In this document: positions 16,375 to 25,398 of the stretch, one piece after another
Layout: each line of letters begins with the position of its first letter
Position numbering within the stretch: position 1 is the stretch's first letter
DNA from: Scatomonas sp963930955
Lineage (GTDB): Bacteria; Bacillota; Clostridia; Lachnospirales; Lachnospiraceae
Length of the DNA stretch: 64,000 bases
Direction of reading: 5' to 3'
Assembly (NCBI GenBank): GCA_963930955.1
Contig: OZ006967.1
Span: forward strand, 2,294,001 to 2,358,000
Program-made: the position numbers and the translations under genes
Notes under the pieces: model-generated
The model's database searches: none
What the model was told of the DNA's origin: nothing
What the model saw: the letters and a program-made list of their open reading frames with translations, nothing else

Positions 16375-18261
16375 TTAGGACAATTCCAGTTTTCCTGTAT
16401 ACAATTGATAATAGGTACCGTGCTCTTTGATCAGCTCCTCGTGGGTACCCCGCTCAATGATCCGTCCGTGATCCAGAACGATGATGGCATCGCTGTTGCG
16501 GATGGTGGACAGACGGTGAGCGATAACAAATACGGTTCTTCCCTTCATCAGGTTATCCATACCCTTCTGTACAATGGCCTCGGTACGGGTATCGATGCTG
16601 GAGGTAGCTTCATCCAGGATCAGTACCGGCGGGTCGGCGATAGCCGCCCGGGCAATGGCCAGCAGCTGCCGCTGTCCCTGGGAGAGCTGCTCTCCGTCGC
16701 CGGAAAGCATGGTATCATAACCCTGAGGCAGTCTCTGAATGAACTGATCCGCATAAGCCAGCTTCGCTGCCGCGTAAACCTGCTCATCAGTGGCATCCAG
16801 CTTTCCATAGCGGATATTTTCCTTGATGGTGCCGGTAAACAGATGAGTATCCTGGAGCACGATGCCCAGGGAACGTCTCAGATCTGCTTTTTTGATTTTA
16901 TTGATATTGATATCGTCATAACGGATCTTTCCGTCCTGCACATCGTAGAAACGGTTGATCAGGTTGGTAATGGTGGTCTTTCCTGCGCCGGTGGAGCCTA
17001 CGAAGGCCAGCTTCTGGCCCGGCTTTGCGTACAGGGTCAGATCATGCAACACCATTTTCTCCGGTGTATAGCCGAAGGACATATCGTAGAAACGCACGTC
17101 GCCCTTCAGTTCCGTATAGGTAACGGTGCCGTCCGCCTGATGGGGATGCTTCCAAGCCCAGAGACCGGTACGCTCCGGACACTCTGTAAGATTGCCATTC
17201 TCGTCTTTCTTGGCGTTGACCAGCTTCACGTAACCGTTGTCCACTTCCGGCTCCTCATCCATCATGTTAAAGATCCGCTCAGCGCCTGCCAGAGCCATGA
17301 TGATGGAGTTGAACTGCTGCGCCACCTGCATAAAGGGCTGGGTAAAGCTCTTAGTAAACTGCAGGTATGCCACAATGGTACCGATGGTCAGACCGCCGAT
17401 GTTGTTCAGCATCAGAATACCGCCCAGAACGGCTGTCAGTACAAACTGCAGGTTGCCTAGATTTCCGATGATGGGGCCCATGACGCTGGCATAGGTATGG
17501 GCTGTGGCGGAACTCTCGTAAAGTCTCTCGTTCAGCTTATCAAACTCTACTTCCGACTGTACCTCATGGTTGAAAACTTTTACAACCTTCTGGCCGTTCA
17601 TCCGCTCTTCCGAGAATCCGGTGATCGCGGCCAGATCCATCTGCTGGCGGACGAAATATTTACCGCTTCCTGCTCCCAGTTTTTTGGCAACCAGGTAGAG
17701 AATAAAGATCATCAGCACTGCCAGGATGGTCAGAAGAGGACTCAGCACCAGCATGGAGATAAAGGTTACGATAATAGAAAACGCGGACATCAGAACCTGG
17801 GGAATGGACTGGTTGATCATCTGCCGCAGGGTATCCGTATCGTTGGTATACAGACTCATGATGGATCCGTTGGTGTTCTGATCGAAATAACGGATAGGCA
17901 GGGTCTGCATATGTTCAAACATCTCATCTCTCACCCGCTTCAGCACGCCCTGTCCGATGCGGACCATCAGACGGCTGTAGATAAAGGATGAAATCACGCC
18001 GATGATAAAGATCGCTCCCAGTACTGCCAGTGCCTTGTAGAACCCTGAAAACTGGGGATCCGCCTGATCCGCCAGGGGCAGGATATAGTCGTCCAGCATG
18101 ATCTGCATGGAGAAGGATACGGCAATATTTGCGATGGCGCAGAGCAGAATACACACAAATACAATGATAAATTCCGCCTTATAAGTTCCTGTCACATATT
18201 TCAGCAGCCGGCCGGCTGTCTTCAGTGTATTTTTTGTAACTCTTGACTGCTTCTTATTCAT
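16375..18261 (-). CDS. ABC exporter half-transporter, second subunit (TmrA/LmrC-like)
   Basis: 628 residues. An N-terminal type IV exporter membrane domain has six helices, followed by an ATPase domain with VGSTGAGKTTITNLI (Walker A), DTHLFTGTIKENIRYG (Q loop), LSQGQRQLLAIARA (ABC signature) and VLILDEATSSIDTR (Walker B with catalytic Glu), and AHRLST (H loop). A roughly 40-residue insertion after the membrane domain, rich in charged residues, is typical of this partner in heterodimeric exporters. It begins on the last base of the first subunit's stop codon, so the pair is translationally coupled and most likely forms a heterodimeric multidrug, lipid or peptide exporter. Cargo is unknown; the adjacent MarR gene suggests a toxic compound. 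Confidence 0.92.
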   Translation of the reverse strand: MNKKQSRVTKNTLKTAGRLLKYVTGTYKAEFIIVFVCILLCAIANIAVSFSMQIMLDDYILPLADQADPQFSGFYKALAVLGAIFIIGVISSFIYSRLMVRIGQGVLKRVRDEMFEHMQTLPIRYFDQNTNGSIMSLYTNDTDTLRQMINQSIPQVLMSAFSIIVTFISMLVLSPLLTILAVLMIFILYLVAKKLGAGSGKYFVRQQMDLAAITGFSEERMNGQKVVKVFNHEVQSEVEFDKLNERLYESSATAHTYASVMGPIIGNLGNLQFVLTAVLGGILMLNNIGGLTIGTIVAYLQFTKSFTQPFMQVAQQFNSIIMALAGAERIFNMMDEEPEVDNGYVKLVNAKKDENGNLTECPERTGLWAWKHPHQADGTVTYTELKGDVRFYDMSFGYTPEKMVLHDLTLYAKPGQKLAFVGSTGAGKTTITNLINRFYDVQDGKIRYDDININKIKKADLRRSLGIVLQDTHLFTGTIKENIRYGKLDATDEQVYAAAKLAYADQFIQRLPQGYDTMLSGDGEQLSQGQRQLLAIARAAIADPPVLILDEATSSIDTRTEAIVQKGMDNLMKGRTVFVIAHRLSTIRNSDAIIVLDHGRIIERGTHEELIKEHGTYYQLYTGKLELS

Positions 18262-19988
18262 TACTCTTCCCTCCCTTTCACCTGGGATTCATAAACCTCA
18301 CGGTAAATCTGGTTGGTCTTGAGAAGTTCTTCGGAAGTGCCTACGCCGTTGATCTCGCCGTTGTCGATGACGATGATCTGATCCGCGTCTTCAATAGAAG
18401 AAACTCTCTGGGAAATAATGATCTTGGTGGTATCCGGAATCTCTTCCCGGAAAGCTTTCCGGATCAGAGCGTCTGTCTTGGTATCCACAGCGCTGGTGGA
18501 ATCGTCCAGGATCAGGATCTTGGGCTTCTTCAGCAATGCTCTGGCAATACAGAGTCTCTGTCTCTGTCCGCCGGACACGTTATTTCCGCCCTGAACGATC
18601 ATGGTATTGTAACCGTCCGGGAACTCCTTGATAAATCCGTCGGCCTGAGCCAGCTTGCAGACTCTTTCTACTTCCTCGTCTGTAGCAGTCTCATCGCCCC
18701 AGCGGATATTATCATAGATGGTGCCGGTAAAAAGCACATTCTTCTGCAGAACCACGGACACCTGATCTCTCAGGGATTCCATATCATAATCCCGCACATC
18801 AATGCCGCCAACCTTTACGGAGCCCTCCGTTACATCGTACAGTCTGGGGATCAGCTGTACCAGAGAACTCTTGGAACTTCCGGTTCCTCCGAAAATACCG
18901 ATCATCTGCCCGGATTTAATATGAAGATTCACATTCTTCAGAGCCGGCTTAATGCGCTTGCCGCCGTAGCTGAAGTCGACGTTTTCAAAGTCGATGTCTC
19001 CATTGGGAACTTCTGTTACGGTGTTTTCTCTGTTGGCCAGATCCGGCTCTTCCTTCAGCACTTCCACAATACGGTCTGTGGAGGCTCCCGCGATCATGTT
19101 CAGCACGAACACGAAGGACACGATCATCAGAGAAGACAGGATCTGCAGGGCGTATACCAGCACGCTGGTCAGCTCGCCCGCTTCCATGGTGCCGAAAACA
19201 ATGTCCTTGCCGCCCATAAGGACGATCAGAATGATTACGGAGTACATAACCAGCATCATAACCGGGCTGTTGAAAGCTACGATCTTCTCTGCCTTGGTAA
19301 ACAGACGGAATACAACGCCGGAGATTCCGTGGAACTTCTCAATCTCATGATCTTCTCTTACATAGGCCTTTACCACTCTGGCAGCATTTACATTTTCCTG
19401 CACGGTGTTGTTCAGCACATCGTACTCGTCAAACACCTGATCGAAATATTTATGAGCGGTTTTCGCTATAAAGATCAGGGCAAAGCCCAGAACGGGAATG
19501 GCCACCAGGAAGATCAGGGCTACCTTGATGTTGATGGTCATGGTCATGATCCAGGAGAGAATGATCATGATAGGCGCTCTGGCCAGCATACGGATGGTCA
19601 TCATATAAGCCATCTGCACGTTGGTAATATCGGTGGTCAGTCTGGTAACCAGACCGGAGGTAGAAAAGTGGTCGATATTCTTAAAGGAAAAACTCTGCAC
19701 TTTGTAAAAAATATCATGCCGCAGATTCTTGGCATAGCCGGCACCGGCCTGGGCCGCGAACTTTCCTGCCATGGCGCCGAAAAACAGGGCCAGCATAGCG
19801 ACCAGCGCCATCAGAATGCCCATTTTGATTACATAGCCGAGATCCTGTCCCTGAATGCCGATATCGATAATATAAGACATCTGAAAGGGAATGATTACCT
19901 CCATCAGGACCTCAAGAATGACGAACAGCGGTGCTAAAAATGATTGCTTTTTATACTCTCGTATGGATTTAAATAGCAGTCTATTCAT
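18261..19988 (-). CDS. ABC exporter half-transporter, first subunit (TmrB/LmrD-like)
   Basis: 575 residues, membrane domain then ATPase. FGGTGSSKSSLVQLI is a Walker A with SS replacing the usual GK-flanking Gly, still holding the Lys; NVSGGQRQRLCIARAL is the ABC signature; ILILDDSTSAVDTKTDA is a Walker B where the catalytic Glu is Asp; and the switch His is Gln in ISQRVSS. In heterodimeric exporters one nucleotide site is degenerate in just this way, so this is the non-catalytic-site partner of the neighbouring subunit. AGAAGGAG precedes the ATG. It lies 54 bases after marR in one transcription unit. Confidence 0.92.
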   Translation of the reverse strand: MNRLLFKSIREYKKQSFLAPLFVILEVLMEVIIPFQMSYIIDIGIQGQDLGYVIKMGILMALVAMLALFFGAMAGKFAAQAGAGYAKNLRHDIFYKVQSFSFKNIDHFSTSGLVTRLTTDITNVQMAYMMTIRMLARAPIMIILSWIMTMTINIKVALIFLVAIPVLGFALIFIAKTAHKYFDQVFDEYDVLNNTVQENVNAARVVKAYVREDHEIEKFHGISGVVFRLFTKAEKIVAFNSPVMMLVMYSVIILIVLMGGKDIVFGTMEAGELTSVLVYALQILSSLMIVSFVFVLNMIAGASTDRIVEVLKEEPDLANRENTVTEVPNGDIDFENVDFSYGGKRIKPALKNVNLHIKSGQMIGIFGGTGSSKSSLVQLIPRLYDVTEGSVKVGGIDVRDYDMESLRDQVSVVLQKNVLFTGTIYDNIRWGDETATDEEVERVCKLAQADGFIKEFPDGYNTMIVQGGNNVSGGQRQRLCIARALLKKPKILILDDSTSAVDTKTDALIRKAFREEIPDTTKIIISQRVSSIEDADQIIVIDNGEINGVGTSEELLKTNQIYREVYESQVKGREE

Positions 19989-20042
19989 ACAATTCTCCTT
20001 CTCTCTGTTTTTTACTGCATTACCCTCTGCATGAAGTTTTAA

Positions 20043-20477
20043 TTATTGATCCGCGGTGACATTTTCATACAGTCTCCGCAGATAGTCCCGGAGGGTTTCC
20101 TGTTCTTCCTGGGTAAAGCCCCGGACCAGACGTTTCTCCATAGCCTGTCCGCCTTTAATGACTTCCTGAACAAAACTTTCCTCCTGGCCTGTCAGCGTGA
20201 CGATCTTCATGCGCTTATCCTTCTCGCTGACAGTGATCGTGATGAAACCTTTACTTTCCATGAGCCGCAGAATACCGGCAACAGTGGAATGGGCGATCCG
20301 CATATAATCCTGAATTTCTTTCTGGCTTGTTTCCTGACGCCCTTCTCTTCCCTTCAGAAAATGCAGGATCTTCATCTGCTGCATAGTCAGGTTAAACCCC
20401 TCACAGTCACGGTTCACTCGCTGCCCCATAGTTTCGCTGAGTATTTTGATCAGCGAACCTATGCTCTGCCTCTCCAT
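20043..20477 (-). CDS. MarR family transcriptional regulator
   Basis: 144 residues, the usual MarR length. The winged helix is visible as MKILHFLKG, SQKEIQDYMRIAHSTVAGILRLMESKGFITI (recognition helix region) and the wing SEKDKRMKIVTLT. GGGAGGTG precedes the ATG at 20477. It leads an operon with two ABC exporter subunits, so it likely represses its own operon and is released by a toxic ligand. A consensus promoter and two identical 14-base direct repeats just downstream of the -10 would be the expected operator. Confidence 0.92.
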   Translation of the reverse strand: MERQSIGSLIKILSETMGQRVNRDCEGFNLTMQQMKILHFLKGREGRQETSQKEIQDYMRIAHSTVAGILRLMESKGFITITVSEKDKRMKIVTLTGQEESFVQEVIKGGQAMEKRLVRGFTQEEQETLRDYLRRLYENVTADQ

Positions 20478-20498
20478 TGTTTCACCTCCCTGTTTAAT

Positions 20499-20563
20499 TG
20501 TCGCATCCTACACATTTTCTGTCGCATCCTACATATTATATTAAGATTTTTTTTTAATGTCAA
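20499..20563 (-). promoter_or_regulatory. marR-ABC promoter with duplicated operator-like site
   Basis: Minus strand TTGACA (20558-20563), exactly 17 bases, TATAAT (20535-20540). Directly downstream lie two copies of TGTAGGATGCGACA (20520-20533 and 20499-20512), spaced 21 bases apart, two helical turns, covering the transcription start. A 12-base palindrome AATCTTAAGATT lies upstream at 20577-20588. Confidence 0.8.
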
Positions 20564-20651
20564 TGAAATTTCTGTGAATCTTAAGATTTTGGCAAAATTA
20601 AAAATTCCCCCTGAAATAGCAGGATTTTTTTATAATTCTATACAAAAAGAA

Positions 20652-20680
20652 CCGGAAGAGCATGGTATTATCTCTTCCGG
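20652..20680 (-). terminator. Terminator overlapping the Gx transporter stop codon
   Basis: CCGGAAGAG / CTCTTCCGG stem, then TTCTTTTTG on the minus strand; the first arm includes the last sense codons and TAA is in the loop. Confidence 0.75.
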
Positions 20681-21156
20681 CTTCTCCCGATCACCAGCTG
20701 GGCGCATCCGCCCGTAAAAGCCCCGGCAATGCAGCCGGATACCAGCAGAAACGGATAATAGGCCAGCATACCCGCTCCTGCCACCAGGCAGGCCACCAGG
20801 ATCTGTCCCGTATTGTGCAGCAGGGCGCCGAAAACGCTGCACAGCCAGATCTGGCTTTCCGGTATCACTCTTTTCAGCAGGAGCATTCCCCCCAGACACA
20901 GCAGGGCGCCGGCCATGCTGTACAGAAGGGTCATCATGCTGCCGCCAAAAAAAGCTCCCAGCAAAACCCGGCAGACTACCAGCATGGCGCTCTCCGATGC
21001 CCGGTAATGGTAGACGGCAAATACAGTGATAATATTGGCCAGCCCCAGCTTCACGCCCGGTATGGGGGCCAGGGCAGGCAGACGAAGTTCAATGACAAAT
21101 AGGATCAGGGCCAGGGCCGTAAGCAGGGCCAGCTGGGTCAGCCGTTTCACATTCAA
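20668..21156 (-). CDS. Gx transporter family membrane protein (HepS-I like)
   Basis: 162 residues with about five hydrophobic segments. LTQLALLTALALILFVIE, then PGVKLGLANIITVFAVY and the Gly-rich LLGAFFGG and FGALLHNTGQILVAC match the Gx transporter family (once called heptaprenyl diphosphate synthase component I). These small membrane proteins resemble the substrate-binding S components of ECF transporters; the cargo is not known. It lies 18 bases downstream of the NusG_II-domain gene on the same strand, a pairing I know from other Firmicutes. The stop codon is inside a terminator hairpin. Confidence 0.85.
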   Translation of the reverse strand: MNVKRLTQLALLTALALILFVIELRLPALAPIPGVKLGLANIITVFAVYHYRASESAMLVVCRVLLGAFFGGSMMTLLYSMAGALLCLGGMLLLKRVIPESQIWLCSVFGALLHNTGQILVACLVAGAGMLAYYPFLLVSGCIAGAFTGGCAQLVIGRSRKR

Positions 21157-21174
21157 GTCCGCATCGCTCCCTTC

Positions 21175-21534
21175 TTACCCGGCCACCGTGTCCACGCCGC
21201 TTTTTTCAGTAAACTGAATGACCAGATGGTTGGGGAGACAGACAATGGGAGCAGAAGAATCCAGCCATCCCATCTTTACACAGGTCTGGTCCGGACACTC
21301 CGCCGTCTTCATCCGGATCCGGTGATCCCGGATTTCCACCGTATTGCTGCTGCCCTGATATTCAATTTCCAGGATCTGGTCTTTTGCCTCTGCCAGATCG
21401 AACCGGTACAATACTTCTCCGTCTCTTACAATTTCTACCTTCCGGGTTTCCGGCTTCCTAAGAACTGCCGCGCTTCCCAGAAGACCGGCTCCCAGGATCA
21501 CAAAGAAAAGGATCAGCGGCCATTTTTTTTTCAT
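21175..21534 (-). CDS. NusG domain II-containing membrane-anchored protein
   Basis: 119 residues. An N-terminal signal anchor (LILFFVILGAGLLGSAAVL, about residues 7-25) is followed by a small beta-rich extracytoplasmic domain with VEIVRDGEVLYRFDL, VEIRDHRIRMKTAECPDQTC and VCLPNHLVIQ. The CPDQTC and CLPN spacing is the conserved mark of the NusG_II family. Despite the name it is not a transcription factor; the domain faces outward. Its function is unknown, but it is repeatedly found next to Gx transporters and flavin-linked proteins, and the Gx gene follows here. Confidence 0.85.
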   Translation of the reverse strand: MKKKWPLILFFVILGAGLLGSAAVLRKPETRKVEIVRDGEVLYRFDLAEAKDQILEIEYQGSSNTVEIRDHRIRMKTAECPDQTCVKMGWLDSSAPIVCLPNHLVIQFTEKSGVDTVAG

Positions 21535-21631
21535 TTTCTTCCTTTCACGGCTTCAAGAAAAGAATCCTCTCTCCGCCGGTTCCGTTTTTCCAGAGCCAGT
21601 ATACCAAAAACCGCAAAAGGAAGCAATGGAT

Positions 21632-23389
21632 TTATTCCCAGACAAACGCTTCAAATTCCGTTCCCCGGGCTGCCGGTCCCGGAACCGCGGTGAGCCCCCG
21701 GTGATTTCCAAAGTAATCCTCATTCAGAACGATGTCGCTTCCGTCCGGGTTCTCATAGCGTTCCTCAGGTTCAAAGGCTTCTCCCAGGATGCCGCTGTGG
21801 ATAATGCCGTCCTGAAAATCCTTCAGGAAATCATACACATTGGTCTTCAGCCGGTATTTTCCCTTTTCCTCCGTCAGTTCCGCATAAACTTTATGTTCTT
21901 TATCTTCCAGCTTATGGGCTTCTTTTTTCCAGGGTCTGGCTCCGTTAAAATATGCGTTCCCATCAATCCATACCGGAAGGGGATCAAAGTGGGCATTCAG
22001 CAGTTCATGCATGGTATTCATATCCGCCCGTTCACCCAGTTTGAACTTCCGGATCCATTCCTCATAAGCGGGATATTCATCAAACCAGAAGGTTCCCGCC
22101 TCCAGCTTTTCTGCTTTCTCTATTTTCTGACCCGGAGCCACCCGGTCCGCAGGGTCCCATTTCTGAATGATAATGTTGTTATAAATCCGGTTATCTCCGT
22201 GAAGGATGGTCATAAATCCCGCCACTTCCGTCCGGTGGGGGATGTGGTAGGGGGTATACCGGGGTTGATTTTTTCCGTTGGCAGTCATATCCGTACCGGT
22301 CCCTACTGCTGAAAAAGATCCAAGGATCAGATTATGTACCAGAGCCACGCCCTGGGTGGCCCAGCGCACTGCCGTCCGGGAAAGCAGAAGGTTATTGTCC
22401 ACCAGAATCGGACCGTGGCCCACCTCAATAAACAGATCCATGCCAAATCCCATGCCGTTTTCCTTCAAAGGCAGAAACTCCGGAATGAAATTGTCATGCA
22501 GAAGATTCTGGGTAATTCTCGTTCCCTGGGCCTGCCAGTCTGTCCAGATACCCATGGTGCAGTGGTGGATGTGGTTCCGCCGGAAGATCACATCAATGGC
22601 CGCGTGAAATTTAATGCCCGCCACTTCGGCTCCGGTCAGCTGCTGCATGTTATTAATATGGTGGATGTGATTATCTTCGATCACGGAGAACACGCAGCCC
22701 ATGCGTCCTACAATGGCTGCCCTGGCTGCCAGAGAAATACTGATCACCGTCATATATTCTTCATTCTTTTTCAGATCTCCCATAAGAACCGGGTGAGAGG
22801 GGGCTTCGTAAAAATCGGTTTTTTCCAGAGATTCCGCATCCCCTTCTTTAATCCGGCGGTATATAAGCTGTTCTTCCATGTAGGTATGGTTTTTCTGAAA
22901 GGAATCAATCTGCCGGAGTTCCTCCTGGATCACCAGCTCCGGCTCCTCTCCGGCGGCAGCCGCAGGCAGAAGTTCGCCAAGAATATCTTTTTTCTGCTTT
23001 TCCCGAAGATCTTCCCCCAGAAAATACGAAATCAGCGCAAAAACATCCTCCAGCTGGCAATTGGCGCCGCTTCGTATTTTATGATTCCGCATAAAATTCC
23101 TGCATTCAAAGGACTCTGTTCTCCCATAAGAAAATGGCCCCAGGATCATGCAGCGGTTTTCGCAGCGGCAGCCGCAGAGAGCAACAGGAACCTGAGGAGC
23201 AAAAGGAACGAAGGAAACCTTCTGCTTTTCCAGTCCTTTCTGCACTTTTTCCAGCATCTTCTTTTCAAAAGCTTCCGGCTTCTGCTCAAAGCAGTGAAAA
23301 CTCTCCTGGAGATTCCAGGCCCCGTCGTAAACGGAAAGCGGGATCCTGCTGAATCGAAACAATATTTTCAGGGTACCGGCATCGTACAT
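21632..23389 (-). CDS. Chimeric protein: AraC-regulator sensor domain fused to C-terminal half of a right-handed beta-helix protein
   Basis: 585 residues from the ATG at 23389, the first ATG with a plausible ribosome site (AAAGGATGGAAG). Residues 1 to about 222 (FRFSRIPLSVYDGAWN, GPFSYGRTESFECR, ending LKKNEEYMTVISISLAARAAI) look like the N-terminal ligand-sensing half of Lachnospiraceae AraC-type regulators, but the expected helix-turn-helix half is absent. From about 225 the sequence switches to beta-helix coils: VIEDNHIHHINNM, VIFRRNHIHHCTMGIW, ITQNLLHDN, RIYNNIIIQKW, ending DYFGNHRGL near the C-terminus. This resembles the second half of large GH141-like parallel beta-helix proteins. No signal peptide is present and no promoter is evident in the GC-rich 80 bases upstream. 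An internal deletion joining two adjacent genes in frame explains it best. Confidence 0.75.
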   Translation of the reverse strand: MYDAGTLKILFRFSRIPLSVYDGAWNLQESFHCFEQKPEAFEKKMLEKVQKGLEKQKVSFVPFAPQVPVALCGCRCENRCMILGPFSYGRTESFECRNFMRNHKIRSGANCQLEDVFALISYFLGEDLREKQKKDILGELLPAAAAGEEPELVIQEELRQIDSFQKNHTYMEEQLIYRRIKEGDAESLEKTDFYEAPSHPVLMGDLKKNEEYMTVISISLAARAAIVGRMGCVFSVIEDNHIHHINNMQQLTGAEVAGIKFHAAIDVIFRRNHIHHCTMGIWTDWQAQGTRITQNLLHDNFIPEFLPLKENGMGFGMDLFIEVGHGPILVDNNLLLSRTAVRWATQGVALVHNLILGSFSAVGTGTDMTANGKNQPRYTPYHIPHRTEVAGFMTILHGDNRIYNNIIIQKWDPADRVAPGQKIEKAEKLEAGTFWFDEYPAYEEWIRKFKLGERADMNTMHELLNAHFDPLPVWIDGNAYFNGARPWKKEAHKLEDKEHKVYAELTEEKGKYRLKTNVYDFLKDFQDGIIHSGILGEAFEPEERYENPDGSDIVLNEDYFGNHRGLTAVPGPAARGTEFEAFVWE

Positions 23390-23471
23390 GGTTCTTCCAT
23401 CCTTTCTGACTCCGTCCGCACAAGCGCTTCCCTCGCCTCCGCTCCCGCTATCCGTGCGTCCCAGGGCAGAT

Positions 23472-23525
23472 GCAGAAAAAAGAGGCCGATTGCAAGTAAA
23501 CTTGCATCGTCCTCTTTTTTTCTGC
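23472..23525 (-). terminator. Terminator of rpsB-tsf
   Basis: Long inverted repeat GCAGAAAAAAGAGG...CCTCTTTTTTTCTGC with an inner TTGCAAGT/ACTTGCA stem, 25 bases downstream of the tsf stop. Confidence 0.85.
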
Positions 23526-23549
23526 ATCTGTGGCGCTTGTGGCAAACGC

Positions 23550-24488
23550 TTACATTCCGGCCTGTTTGGCTACTTCAGCGGCAAAGTCGTCCTGGCGTTT
23601 TTCAATACCTTCGCCGGTCTCCCAGCGGATGAAGCTCTTAATAGCGATCTTGGCGCCGTTTTCTTTGGCTACCTGCTCTACGTATTTTCCAACGGACTGT
23701 TTTCCGTCTTCTGCTTTTACGTATACCTGATCCAGCAGGCAGATTTCTTTCAGTTCTTTATTGATACGTCCGGTGATCATGCCCTCGATTACCTTGGCAG
23801 GCTTCTGGGACTCCTTGGGATCATTCTGGATCTGAGCCATCAGAATGCCTTTTTCGTGCTCGATGTAATCCGCCGGCACTTCTGCTCTGTTGGTGTAAAG
23901 GGGTTTCAGGGCAGCAGCCTGCATGGCTACGTTCTTGCCCATCTCACGGATGGCATCGTTAACCACATCGGTCTCAATGTCAACCAGCACGCCGATCTTT
24001 CCGCCCATATGGGTGTAATCAGCTACAAATCCATTTGCCTCTTCTACCTGGGCAAAACGGCGGATCTTCATGTTCTCTCCGATTACAGAGATCTGTCCTG
24101 CCAGTTCCTCGGCAACGGTTTTGGATGTGTCATACTTCCAGGGCTCTGCCAGGAAAGCATCGATATCCGCAGCTTTGGTTTCCATGGCCTGATCGCATAC
24201 CTGCGCCACATAGCCCTGGAATTTCTCATTTTTGGCAACAAAATCGGTCTCCGCGTTTACTTCTACTGCTACAGCCTTCTTGGAATCCTCGGTCACCTTC
24301 AGCATAACAATACCTTCTGCGGCGATTCTTCCGGCTTTTTTCTGTGCGGTAGCCAGTCCTTTTTCTCTCAGGAACTCTACTGCTTTGTCCATATCACCGT
24401 CGGTGGCAGTCAGGGCCTTCTTGCAGTCCATCATGCCGGCGCCGGTCATTTCTCTTAACTCTTTTACCATTCCTGCTGTAATAGCCAT
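23550..24488 (-). CDS. tsf: Translation elongation factor Ts
   Basis: 312 residues from the ATG at 24488 behind GGAGG. The start MAITAGMVKELREMTGAGMM followed by DCKKAL is canonical, as is the core VNAETDFVAKNEKFQ that contacts EF-Tu. EF-Ts exchanges GDP for GTP on EF-Tu. The C-terminal part has the usual dimerisation region and ends IEKRQDDFAAEVAKQAGM. It lies 28 bases downstream of rpsB, the standard gene pair, and is closed by a strong terminator. Confidence 0.97.
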   Translation of the reverse strand: MAITAGMVKELREMTGAGMMDCKKALTATDGDMDKAVEFLREKGLATAQKKAGRIAAEGIVMLKVTEDSKKAVAVEVNAETDFVAKNEKFQGYVAQVCDQAMETKAADIDAFLAEPWKYDTSKTVAEELAGQISVIGENMKIRRFAQVEEANGFVADYTHMGGKIGVLVDIETDVVNDAIREMGKNVAMQAAALKPLYTNRAEVPADYIEHEKGILMAQIQNDPKESQKPAKVIEGMITGRINKELKEICLLDQVYVKAEDGKQSVGKYVEQVAKENGAKIAIKSFIRWETGEGIEKRQDDFAAEVAKQAGM

Positions 24489-24516
24489 TTCTTGATTCCT
24501 CCGTGTTATGCGATTA

Positions 24517-25257
24517 TTACTCTGCGTCTGTTTCTGCTGCTTCCATTTCGCCTTCATAAGCGGCATCTTCTGCTTCGCCCTGCTTTGCCTCAATAACAGC
24601 GTCAGCCATCTTGGACACAATCAGTTTTACGGCACGGATGGCGTCGTCGTTTCCGGGGATGATGTAATCCAGCTCCTCCGGATCACAGTTGGTATCGCAG
24701 ATGCCGATCAGCGGAATACCCAGAGCATGGGCCTCTTTCACGCAGATTCTCTCCTTCTTGGGATCCACAACAAAGATGGCGTCCGGCAGTCTCTTCATTT
24801 CTTTGATTCCGCCCAGGTTTCTCTGAAGTTTCTCCATCTCCTTGCGAAGGGCGATAACTTCCTTCTTGGGCAGTACTTCAAAAGTACCGTCCTCTTCCAT
24901 AGCCTCGATCTCTTTCAGTCTTTCGATACGGCTCTGGATGGTCTTGAAGTTGGTGAGCATTCCGCCCAGCCATCTCTCATTTACATAGAACATTCCGCAG
25001 CGCTCGGACTCTACCTTGATGGCGTCCTGTGCCTGTTTTTTTGTTCCTACAAACAGGATGGTGCCGCCGTCAGCCACGATGTCGGCCACTGCGCGGTATG
25101 CGTCGTCTACCATGCCTACAGATTTCTGCAGGTCAATGATATAGATGCCGTTTCTCTCGGTGTAGATGTAGGGAGCCATCTTGGGGTTCCATCTTCTGGT
25201 CTGATGACCAAAGTGTACGCCTGCTTCCAGTAACTGCTTCATTGAAATTACGCTCAT
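24517..25257 (-). CDS. rpsB: Ribosomal protein S2
   Basis: 246 residues from the ATG at 25257 (AAGGAG eight bases upstream). MKQLLEAGVHFGHQTRRWNP is the universal S2 start, with RNGIYIIDLQKS, GTILFVGTKKQAQD and NERWLGGMLTNF following, and PGNDDAIRAVKLI near the C-terminus. S2 is a late-assembling 30S protein bridging head and body. The C-terminal tail is acidic and rich in Glu/Ala, as in many clostridia. It has its own promoter and leads the rpsB-tsf operon. Confidence 0.97.
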   Translation of the reverse strand: MSVISMKQLLEAGVHFGHQTRRWNPKMAPYIYTERNGIYIIDLQKSVGMVDDAYRAVADIVADGGTILFVGTKKQAQDAIKVESERCGMFYVNERWLGGMLTNFKTIQSRIERLKEIEAMEEDGTFEVLPKKEVIALRKEMEKLQRNLGGIKEMKRLPDAIFVVDPKKERICVKEAHALGIPLIGICDTNCDPEELDYIIPGNDDAIRAVKLIVSKMADAVIEAKQGEAEDAAYEGEMEAAETDAE

Positions 25258-25369
25258 TTGTTTCTTCTCCTTTTTGGTTAGATTCTTCCGCATGTATCAG
25301 CTTCCGGAAAACCCGGGATCCGGGCACCCTTCCGAAAATCAGCATGCGTGCTTGATACACAGCGTTAAA

Positions 25370-25398
25370 AGTATAGCACAGAAAAGGCGGAGATACAA
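25370..25398 (-). promoter_or_regulatory. Promoter of rpsB-tsf
   Basis: Minus strand TTGTAT (25393-25398), 17-base spacer, TATACT (25370-25375). The -35 lies inside the terminator hairpin of the preceding kinase gene. Confidence 0.7.

Noticed and set aside
18243..19937. 564-codon plus-strand open frame opposite an ABC exporter subunit
   Set aside because: Mirror of an ABC coding sequence; His/Gln/Asp-rich translation with no domain.
18261..19988. ABC subunit as inactive pseudogene because of altered Walker B and H loop
   Set aside because: Degenerate sites in one half are normal in heterodimeric exporters; the partner subunit has the complete set.
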